Shown here in pieces: positions 1 to 9,700 of a DNA stretch of 16,245 bases. Position 1 is the first letter of the stretch. Each line of letters starts with the position of its first letter. Below the pieces are notes generated by a model. The model did not search any database. It had not been told where the DNA came from and saw only the letters and a list, made by a program, of their open reading frames with translations. A program made the translations under genes and the position numbers. Source of the DNA: Saccoglossus kowalevskii (lineage: Eukaryota > Hemichordata > Enteropneusta > Harrimaniidae); the NCBI RefSeq assembly GCF_000003605.2, contig NW_003132850.1, forward strand, positions 426,215 to 442,459. The letters are read 5' to 3'.

Positions 1-1244
1 ATCACGCCCTTGGGTTAAAAAATAAAATGGGATTTAAGAAAATAAAATGGGACTTTTAAGGTGTATTTTGGCATCATTTTTCGGACATTTCAATCAATCC
101 TGCCGGCTAAAATAGAGTCTAAGTTTTACCGTAGTCATTGTCGTCTATTCAAGAGTACACGTGTATGATTTTTATTGTGACTAGCGTGAGCAGGTAAGCT
201 TTGTTTCGAGAATGAGCTGTTATCACTGTGAACAATGTTAAATTATTCTTCAGATGCCCAGTTTATTTTTTAAAAACAAATAATTTTTTTATTTAAAAAA
301 AATCATGCTGTTTTCGCATCAAAATCCAAGCCAAAAGATCGTACTACAACATCAATCTCTTCCGCATTGCGTTCAATAACATTAACATATTTAAATAAGC
401 TATGATAATTTGAACACGTTGGCATCATCCAGCATCATCTAGTGATTTGACCTATTTGACCTAAGAAAACATGGCGGATATCCTACAGCATCAAACATTT
501 ATACGAGACCAGAATCATTTGCTTACGATGAAACTAAGTTGACTTTTAGTTGTATTTCATAACAATTCAACAAATTTATTTTGTGTACATTATTATAATC
601 ACTACTGAGTAATAATCAACAATTCAGAAACGCAGCATGCCGAGATTTTTGTGTTCGTTTTTATTTGAAACTTCGTTTCTTTAGAATATATTTTCGTTAC
701 CAATAAAAAAAATCTCTCAGTCAATCAGAAACCCAGATTCATGCCTTCTGGGAAAGTCCCGTTTGAACGCTCACTTCGGGTTTTTTTTCGTTTTGGGAAA
801 AGCCAAAACTGGTCGCAATTTTCGAATAAGAATGAGTCGGAAATTTTTAATTGAGTCGAAAATTTGGAGGTAAATAAAATACCGAAACCCGGCAAATAAT
901 CAGGCGAAACGATTTTTTAGAGGGGACGAAATTTTGGAGTTTTTACAGTACTTTCTCTTGAATGCAATGAACACTTCTCTTTAAATTGTGTACAAAGATG
1001 GTATACCAATAGATACATCAACATGAACATTATTTTTGTAATTTGATTCAATATGACTGCCCAATGTCCAATTCTCGTGTAAAAGCACTAAATCATAATT
1101 TTTTACAAATCCATCTCCTATTAATCGTTTCAATCTAATCTTAATGACTTCATCAGCATCAAATTGATATGTCAGATCACAAAATTTTGTATATATGAGA
1201 ATAAATTTGCAGACATCTTTAATGCTTGTTTTTATATTCCACAG
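1..1244. other. AT-rich sequence without a confident gene
   Basis: No exon with good splice sites was found on either strand. Two small minus-strand open frames are worth noting: 303-434 (43 codons, Met at 428) and 981-1292 (103 codons, overlapping the 1245-1409 exon). A plus-strand ATG in good context at 471 (AAACATGG) opens only 23 codons. Confidence 0.5.
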
Positions 1245-1409
1245 TACAAGAAATGGTGTAAATCTTTGGATGATGGTGTGATTCCAGTGGAATTAAAGAC
1301 TTCACTGAAATTGACAACTCAAGCTTCTGTCAAAACCAATACCGCTTCACACAGCAGTGGATCCAAAGGAATTAAATTGTTCATACCAAAGACAAGACTA
1401 ACAGTATAA
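1245..1409 (+). CDS. probable terminal exon of an unidentified plus-strand gene
   Basis: A strong acceptor (TTTTTATATTCCACAG) opens into 54 codons ending in TAA. They read YKKWCKSLDDGVIPVELKTS, then LKLTTQASVKTN, a Ser/His stretch, then GIKLFIPKTRLTV. The other two frames after this acceptor stop early. The mixed, low-bias composition looks like a protein end, but I do not recognise the family. No convincing upstream exon is visible in 1-1244, so the rest of the gene should lie to the left. An opposite-strand frame of 103 codons (981-1292) overlaps the first part, so the strand is not fully certain. Confidence 0.45.
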   Translation, partial: YKKWCKSLDDGVIPVELKTSLKLTTQASVKTNTASHSSGSKGIKLFIPKTRLTV

Positions 1410-2697
1410 ATGGCAAACAGGATTACTAATGACTCTAGATTATAACTTACATTTACTTGCGTGGTATGGCATGCTTTTGGTTTACATGTACTAAGAATTG
1501 TATATATCAGATTGATGTGTTTTCAAACCACTGTGTGAGGAATGAGACGTAAACGGCTGTCGAGCCACAAAACTGTTTTTGTCATTCAAATAGGGTTTCC
1601 TTCTCTCACATCATCGTGTTCACTTTTCCACTGATCTATGTAGCGATTGCTAGTATATTTGAAACAGTGGATGCAATGACGAGAATAGAACTCTGTTTGA
1701 TCGGAAAAACAACAAGATTTTGGCGGCATATTGTGTTCGAGGTTCATTTTTAATTCCTCTCAATACATTTACAGTTTATATTGAAAAACATGTCCTGCTG
1801 TCAATATTTTGTGTTTTCGTTTTGTTGCTTTTACTGAAATTGTTTTTGTTTTAGCTAAACAGATGAAATGTCATTAATTTATGATTTTTTTCAGCACAAA
1901 TACTGCCAGACATTCAGAAAATGAATCAGTGTCACTAAAGCATACAGATTATTCATCAATTCTGTAAATGCACTAATTATTTAATTTCACTATTTGCGAA
2001 AATCCCCCAAAAATATGTCATGAAAACCTGATTTACACTTTATATACAGTTATATATATAGTATCTTTTGATTTTTTAATTCTGTTTATTTATATTATTA
2101 TCATATTATATAATATATCATAATTTACGCTTGATATTGGATATTTATACAAAATAATGTTGCGTTGATGTCATGTTCTGTAGATTTTGTACGTCATTGA
2201 CAAAGTTGTAGAGAGAAAAGTTGTAGAGCTTGAAATTTGTATTCTATTGAACATTTATTGTAATTTGTGACAGACTGCTTACGGGTTGGGATCTATACAT
2301 TTAAAAAAAATAATCAGTTACTGAATATAAGCACAAGTCATCAAATTGCTAGTATTTTAGACTACAGAAAATAAAGTTTTATTATGTAAAACCACTAAGT
2401 TATCATACTTTCAAACTATTATGGTTGCACTCAAGGAAGATTATTGTAGATGATGTAATGGTGTTTATGGTGAAGTATATGACACGCTTCATCGTGCAGA
2501 ATATTCACATTTGAGAAATGTGTTGGTATTCATAGTTGATCCAAATTGTCATCCACAGTAACTCACAAAGCAAATTAATTTTTGTTCAATCTGTTAATAG
2601 AGATTGGCTATAATAAATCAAAATGACTAGAGCAGGTTGTGAGTCAATTATTGCTTATCTACATAGAAGATTGTGCCTGGCTACCCAATCCAAACAT
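1410..2697. other. AT-rich region, possible 3' UTR then spacer
   Basis: No coding signal was seen. If the exon ending at 1409 is real, the first part is its 3' UTR. A stretch of strongly alternating AT lies around 2040-2130. Confidence 0.5.
2370..2375 (+). promoter_or_regulatory. candidate poly(A) signal AATAAA (plus strand)
   Basis: AATAAA is followed by a T-rich stretch (GTTTTATTATG) about 960 nt past the stop of the 1245-1409 exon. It would give that gene a 3' UTR of about 1 kb, ending some 300 bp before the minisatellite. In such AT-rich sequence a chance hexamer is quite possible. Confidence 0.25.
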
Positions 2698-4330
2698 CTA
2701 CAGGCCTCTGTGAACTGTTCACATTGACTCTCTGTCCAACAGTGAAATGTTCACTGTGACTTACTGTTCTACAGGCCTCTGAAATGTTGAATTTGATTTG
2801 CCTCTGTGATAATTACACTGTGACTCGCTGATTGGTAGACCTCTAAAATGTCCACTGTGACAAGCTGTCCAACAGACCTCTGTGAAATGTTTACTGTAAC
2901 TCGCTGTCCTACAGACCTCTGAAATGTTCACTGTGCCTCGCTGTCCATCAGGCCTCTGAAATGTTCACATTGACTCTCTGTCCGACAGACCTGAGAAATG
3001 TTCACTGTGATTGGCTGTCCGACAGACCTCTGTGAAATGTCCACTGTGACTCACTGTCCTACAGACATCAGAAATGTTCACTGTAACTCGCTGTCCAACA
3101 GGCCTCTGAAATGTTCACATTGACTCTGTCCTACAGACCTCTGAGAAATGTTCACTGTGATTGGCTGTCCGACAGATCTCTGTGAAATTCACTGTGACTC
3201 GCTGTCCTACAGACCTCAGGAATGTTCACTGTGACTCGCTGTCCTACAGACCTCTGAGAAATGTTCACTGTGATTGGCTGTCCGACAGACTTCTGTGAAA
3301 TTCACTGTTACTCGCTGTCTTACAGACCTCAGAAATGTTCACTGTGACTCGCTGTTCTACAAACCTGACCTGAAATGTTCATTGTGACTCGCTGGCCTAC
3401 AGACCTCTGAAATGTTCACTTTGACTCTTTGTCCTACAGACCTCTGTGAAATGTTCTCTTTGATTCGCTGTCCTACACACCTCTGTGAAATGTTCACTGT
3501 GACTCGCTGTCCTACAGACCTCTGAAATGTTCACTTTGACTCTCTGTCCTACAGACCTCTGTGAAATGTTCTCTTTGACTCGCTGACTGACAGACCTCTG
3601 AAATGTTCATTGTGACTCGCTGGCTGACAGACCTCTGTGAAATGTTCACTGTGACTTACTGTTCTACAGGCCTCTGAAATGTTGAATTTGATTCGCTGTC
3701 CTACATGCTTCTGAAATGTACACTGTGACTCGCTGATTGGTAGACCTCTAAAATGTCCACTGTGACAAGCTGTCCAACAGACCTCTGTGAAATGTTCACT
3801 GTAACTCGCTGTCCTACAGACTTCTGAGAAATGTTCACTGTGATTGGCTGTCCGACAGACCTCTGTGAAATGTTCACTGTCACTCTCTGTCCTACAGACC
3901 TCTGAAATGTTCACTGTGATTGGCTGTCCGACAGACCTCTGTGAAATGTTCACTGTGACTCTGTCCTACAGACCTCTGAAATGTTCACTGTGATTGGCTG
4001 TCCGACAGACCTCTGAAATGTTCACTGTAACTCGCTGTCCTACAGACCTCTGAGAAATATTCACTGTGATTGGCTGTCCGACAGACCTCTGTGAAATGTT
4101 CACTGTGACTCTCTGTCCTACAGACCTCTGAAATGTTCACTGTGATTGGCTGTCCTACAGACCTCTGAGAAATGTTCACTGTGATTTGCTGTCCTACAGA
4201 CCTCTGTGAAATGTTTACTGTGACTCGCTGTCCAACAGACCTCTGAAATGTTCACTGTGACTCTGCACGACAGGCCTCTGAAATGTTCACTGTGACTCGC
4301 TGTCCTACAGACTTCTGAAATGTTCACTGG
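2698..4330. repeat. minisatellite array, unit about 37-39 bp, roughly 40 copies
   Basis: The array is tandem copies of a unit made of CCTCTGTGAAATGTTCACTG followed by TGACTCGCTGTCCTACAGA. Variants carry TG, AG or nothing before AAATG, and CTCG, TTGG or CTCT after TGA. Units often differ by 1-2 bp, so the array drifts through all three frames. The minus-strand open stretches here (repeating NISEVCRT and SVGQ) come from stop-free units and change frame, so I do not call them genes. An internal segment is duplicated (2742-2916 and 3637-3821). Confidence 0.95.
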
Positions 4331-4720
4331 TACAAAAATCACGATCACTTTCCGACCTGCATTCCTCTGAATTATTGATTGCTACAAAAGTTGATGCGAC
4401 TAGCTGTCTTACCTATGTGAATTGTTCCCTGTGACTCTGTCCTACAGAGCCCAAAAGTCAGTGATTCAATCGCTGTCCTGAAGATTCCAAATGAAATGTT
4501 CACTGCTACCGTAGATTAAAGACTTTAGAATCTGCGGAGTGTTTACTTGTACAAAATCACAGTCTCGCTATTATGCAGGCCTCTGTAAAATGGTCTCTGA
4601 TACCAGAGGCATTGTCCTGCAAAATTCAATCTGTGGTTCAAAAGTCACCGTATATTGCTAGCTCTATGTCTTAACAGCCTCTGTGAAATGTTGGCTTGTA
4701 CAATAATCACGGTGACTTGC
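4331..4720. repeat. decayed flank of the minisatellite with longer units
   Basis: Scattered matches to the unit (CCTCTG-GAAATGTT, CTGTCCTACAGA, GACTTGCTGTCCTA) continue past the regular array. Several carry an extra block GTACAAAAATCACG or close variants (about 4329, 4548, 4693) between the GTT and GTGACT parts. These may be ancestral, longer units of about 52-54 bp. Confidence 0.6.
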
Positions 4721-5384
4721 TGTCCTAAATGTAGATAAATACATTTCCTTGAATACTCTGCATCTTCATTACAGTACATGTCAAGTCCTGTAACAATCTA
4801 ACTACTAACTTCTGGGTTTGACTTTTCTTTGGGAAGGAATGCATCTTGATTTTGTGTACTTGCGAAAATCACTGAAAAATTATATTATATGGTATATCTG
4901 ATATAAATGCTCTGTCATGTGCTTATGTTATAGTTGTGACAATAATTTCAATCATGACACTTCGTTAAAATATATTTTATTTTATGAAAATGATGCCAAA
5001 TGAATATAAATAAACAAAAAATATACATGTACTATATCTACGATATACAATGTTGGTTTTTGCGTAGTTTGAAGTGTAAAATTTACATGTTATTTCCTGC
5101 AGTGATTGCACAAAAATGTATTTAAATTGTTTACGTTTTCTTTGGGATGATTTCTAATAATGGAGGTTGAAACTGAAGTTAATGTAACCACACACTAAAC
5201 ATTCAAAACATTTCAAAATTGGCCAAGCCCATTGCAATTGATAAGTATAGTGTAATAGTAAAAATGTATTTTTTCATTACTAATTTAATATATAAATCTT
5301 TGACCAATATATTAGTCTTAATTCACAGTGAGAGTTTAAGTTGTCAATCTGGCTATCTGAGTGTCATGGACTGCATTTCACCAC
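4721..5384. other. AT-rich spacer between the two minisatellites
   Basis: No gene, RNA or recognisable element was seen. The sequence is rich in ATAT and TTTAAA tracts and holds no strong splice sites. Confidence 0.5.
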
Positions 5385-6475
5385 ATGGCCCAGCAAAGCT
5401 TCACATGTCTAGCACAAACCATTACCTCCACAGGTTTTATCACATACTACTCGCTCACATGCCCCATCACGGACCACTTCTTCACATGACTTATCGAATA
5501 ATTCACAGACCACTTACTCACAGGCCCCATCACAGACCAGACTTTCACAAGTCCAATCACATACCACTCCTTCATCTATCCCATCACTCCACTTCTTCAC
5601 ATGGCCACATATCACAGACCACTCATTCACCTGGTTCATCACAGACCACTTCTTCACATGGCCACATATCACAGACCACTCATTCACCTGGTTCATCACA
5701 GACCACTTCTTCACATGGCCATACATCACAGACCACTCATTCACCTGTTTCGTCACAGACCACTTCTTCATCTGTCTCATCACAGACCACTTCTTCACAT
5801 GCCCACACATCACAGACCACTCATTCACCTGATTCCTCACGGATCATTCCTTCACATGTCTCATCACAGACAACTTATTCTAATGCCCACATATCACAGA
5901 CCACTCATTCACCTGGTTCATCACAGACCACTTCTTCATATGCCCACACATCACAGACCACTCATTCACCTGTTTCCTCACGGATCATTCCTTCACATGT
6001 CTCATCACAGACAACTTATTCTAATGCCCACATATCACAGACCACTCGTTCATCACAGACCACTTCTTCACATGCCCACACATCACAGACCACTCATTCA
6101 CCTGTTTCCTCACGGATCATTCCTTCACATGTCTCATCACAGACAACTTATTCTAATGCCCACACATCACAGACCACTCATTCACCTGTTTCCACACAGA
6201 CCATTCCTTCACATGTCTCATCACAGACAACTTCTTCACATGCCCACATATCACAGACCACTCATTCACCTGTTTCCACACAGACCATTCCTTCACCTGT
6301 CCCATCACAGACCACTTCTTCACATGTCCACATATCACAGACCACTCATTCACCTGTTTCCTCACAGACCATTCCTTCACATGTCCCATCACAGACGACT
6401 TCTTCGCACGCATATACATCACATACCACTCATTCGCCTGTTTCGTCACAGACCATTCCTTAACCTATCCCACGC
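5385..6475. repeat. 27/30-bp minisatellite with 57- and 84-bp higher-order units
   Basis: The base unit resembles TCACAGACCACTTCTTCACA followed by TG and 5-8 more bases. From about 5607 to 5760 it is arranged as 27+30-bp dimers, and from about 5810 to 6460 as 27+27+30-bp trimers. Units before 5600 are irregular. All spacing in the regular part is a multiple of three and the units lack stops. Two plus frames (5219-6463, Ser/Thr-rich SQTTSSHAH type; 5601-6527, HHRPLLHM type) and minus frames therefore stay open. The Ser/Thr frame begins in a different repeat frame, opens at a TTG, and has its first ATG at 5264 followed by a hydrophobic stretch. A mucin-like gene cannot be excluded, but a noncoding array is more likely. 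Confidence 0.95.
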
Positions 6476-6522
6476 ATTCACATGCCTCATCACGGACCTT
6501 GTCCCATCATGCAGTTGTGTTA

Positions 6523-6528
6523 TTTAAT
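6523..6528 (-). promoter_or_regulatory. candidate poly(A) signal ATTAAA of the NRF-6-like gene
   Basis: ATTAAA on the minus strand lies 55 nt past the TAA stop. It is the first hexamer of this type downstream. It would put the transcript end at the right edge of the 27/30-bp repeat array. Confidence 0.4.
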
Positions 6529-6583
6529 TCGTATAGGCATGGTATATTTTAACTAGTACAAAGCTCCGGATTTCTTTCTTGTT

Positions 6584-6745
6584 TTAAAGATAAAATACTT
6601 CTGGCTTCTTTTGAGATGTCTTTGGTTTCTTTGTGAACTTCTTGAGTATTGTTTTTTCAACTTCAGCCAACGGTAACTCAATACAAAGCGATAAGGCAAT
6701 GGCCGCCATATAGGATAATGACACAACGCCAATATAGAAATATAT
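6584..6745 (-). CDS. NRF-6-like terminal exon i with stop codon
   Basis: The exon is 162 nt, with acceptor TCTCCATGGTTACAG, read in phase 0. It codes for IYFYIGVVSLSYMAAIALSL, then CIELPLAEVEKTIL, then a Lys-rich tail ending FYL and TAA. The pattern (helix with SY, then ExPxxxxEK) is the usual C-terminus of the family. The basic tail after the last helix should face the cytosol if family topology holds. Confidence 0.94.
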   Translation of the reverse strand: MYFYIGVVSLSYMAAIALSLCIELPLAEVEKTILKKFTKKPKTSQKKPEVFYL

Positions 6746-9700
6746 CTGTAACCATGGAGACAAAATGCATAATATCAGTGGAGGAACGACATTTGAACAT
6801 CAAAGGGAAATTGCGAGCAAGAAGAAGCAAAAGAGTGGAGTGTTTCAATCATCACGCCCTCTAGTAAGAAAACGCTTTCAGACGTACATAGACAACTTTC
6901 CCAGAAGTTGAAGATACGGCGTTTTGCATGCACGCGCATACCGTTTTGGGGTAACTTGCACACGTGATATTGGGCTTCCGGGTGTACCAATTTTAACGTC
7001 ACAAAAATAAAATTCTCTTCTATCGACTATCAGCAAACTGAGATGTTTGTATTTTCCTCCATGGCAAAGCAGGCGTAGTTTTGCACCCCAGTCTCGCAAT
7101 CTGAATAACATAATATCCCAGTTTGGACTTCTTTTCATCTTTAATTTGTGTTTATTTATTTTGATTATATATTTTCTTTTACTTTATTTTAATTTATTAT
7201 TTATTTGCTGGCAGTTTTGGTAATCGCAAAAGCCCGCAAGGCGATAGTTAAGAAAATACTGAATCACAAGTACGTAACAAAATACATTAAAAAAAACAAT
7301 TAAAATAATTAAGGAAAATTGTAAAAGTAAAATAAGTATATAAAATAAAATATACACGCCGTACAATACATCAGATTATCCAGTCTCGCCACTTCCAGGA
7401 AAGTGTTCTATGGTTGAAGTGAAGGTCGCACATATCGTCGCCATTCTTTAGATATATTATCGTCTGTCATTTTATCCTTATTTCTCAATGACATAATGAT
7501 TGTCTCTTTGAACGACATATATTTCACCCACCACGTCATTGTGACGTCACAGAGGTGCCGACATCGCTTCAAAATACTCGTAGACTGACATTTATGATGC
7601 TAATAAAAAAGCTAAATCACATCACGGCAAATTATAAAACTAAAGAACGATTAAGGGTGGGATGTTTAACTGATTTACCCGAGGAAATCCTACCCTCAAC
7701 TGATTTGTATGAAATCAGTTCTTTGAAAAACTGCGTCATTCTAAGTGAAAACGAGAATTTACCGACATTACATTTTTCAAGCACCCTCCCCGGATTCAAA
7801 TGGTTCAACCCTTGCTGACTACCGTACATACCATCTCTTCGTCTGTGTAATGCATCAATACTTCTCGTTTAGCGTTATGCGTTGATATCATAACAGGATG
7901 GATTAAATAGACACAGTAAGTGAGACGAGATAATGGTATCCACAGTTTCCATGACAACACTTGGTTAATCGGACCTTATGGGGTAAAAAATATTAAGTGA
8001 GTTATTGCCTTGCGCATCAGCTTACAATAGAATGTATGATTTGGTTTGCATGTTTCGCGCTATATATTCACCGATTTCCACTTCTACAATGAAACCAGAG
8101 GGCGCCTAACACTATGCCGTTGAGACATTAGCCAACTTGATTCACACTTAGTTCATATTATATTAAAATACAACGACAGGTTAGAGTTTTTAATGACACG
8201 AAATAACAATAAGATTGATAGGTGACCTCAAGAGAATCTCGACGTTCACACCATTAAAAAGGATAAACGTGTCGTGGAGCATCAACTTTTGCAAGTTTAG
8301 ATAAATTTACGACCTTGGATTGTACCAGTAGAGAGAATCTGTAAATATCACTACCATAAAGGAACTAAGGTTGGTAAGCAGGTAACTAACATATTTTCCA
8401 TCTAACAGAAATTCGATATATGTAAACAAACTCATGGATACATACGCTATTCATACAGGCGATGCCCTCTTGCGTTGAAGCGCTTATATGACGTAATATT
8501 AAAGCGGGAGAGTCGTCACCTGCGCATGCGGCAGACGGCCATAGCGTGTCGTTTACAAACACGCGTCTACCTATGGGCCTTTTAGTTTTTAGCGTGCATT
8601 GTTATGGTCTCTTGGGAATCAATTCCCACGCGTGCGCAGGTGACGACCCCTCCGCTTTAATGTAATGGACGTTTTATACAACATCAATATTGTTTTGATC
8701 TGTGACTAAGAACGGTTATACAATTCGAGAGTTGAATTGCTTACTTCATTTAAAATGGTACTTCATTATGACTCGGAATCGGAAATGTGTAATGTATACA
8801 TTTCTGTAAGTTTGCTCGTGCACTGTTTTTCCCCACCGACAAGTACCTATTACACTGTTCTTACCTCCATATCCCTTATGACAGGCAAATATGACCCACG
8901 CCACTGCTGAGCCGTAAACGAGTTTACTAAATGTAACGTATAACACTGCCACTGCTTGTGGCAATAGATGGCCCTGTGTTGTAGAATAGAGACCCAGTAC
9001 TATGATTAGACCTGCGGCTACTGACGCCATCCAAAGTACTACGTTAACATACTGAAATAAAACGGCCGCAGTTAGGGTTGTTGAATTCTAGTATTTACAT
9101 TTGTAGATATGCTTAAAGGGCGGTGGTCGTCGGGCCGCGCCGTATTCTAGTCGGGACTCATAGCGACGTAAACAACGCGTGTAAAACACATCACTTTGTT
9201 TACATGAAATAAGAACGCCCTTTAATTGAAACACTTTTCACTTTAAGATAATGAATCGTCGGTATACAACGCAATACAAAATTCGTGAAATCGACATGGA
9301 ATCACAGTCAATAGAGAAATCACAGTCGACCAATGGTGTCGTACATGGAGACTTGAAAATATACAGTAGCATAAAAAAGAAGTTACCAAATCGGATAATA
9401 ATAATAATAATAATAATAATAAATTATTTTCAACTAAGCTTAGATTGTAGTAAAAATACTTTTTTCCTTGTGCATTCAGGTGCCACAGATTATCTTCCGT
9501 CGTAATTACTGCCTGGGACTATTCATTAAAAATGTTTATAATGACTGTGCGAATTAAAAACAATGAAAAATGTAGATACCGGCATGATAACATGCTATTC
9601 ACATGAGTAAAGACAACTTTCTTTAAAATCGACCGAAGTATGTTTAAGTAACGGTAAATCCAACATGGCTACCAGTCAGTCATTTTGAATCAAATCACAA

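Noticed and set aside
2698-4330. CRISPR array
   Set aside because: The repeats are contiguous with no unique spacers, and the window is eukaryotic.
3549-4348. Minus-strand open frames of 60-134 codons with repeats such as NISEVCRT and SEHFTEV
   Set aside because: They lie wholly in the minisatellite, overlap each other in different frames and change frame with every unit-length change. There is no splice or start context.
6649-6864. Plus-strand 71-codon frame
   Set aside because: It is antisense to the terminal exon of the acyltransferase gene, whose coding sense is clear.
6878-7138. Minus-strand 86-codon frame in the last intron
   Set aside because: No homology was recognised, exons h and i join cleanly without it, and it has no convincing splice sites.
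7541-7548. CRE-like TGACGTCA as a promoter element
   Set aside because: It lies in the last intron far from any transcription start, with no supporting sites.
8746-9030. Minus-strand frame read as one 94-residue protein from an ATG
   Set aside because: The Met is internal to exon g (WMASV), and everything below 8865 lies past a good donor. Only 8865-9051 is coding.
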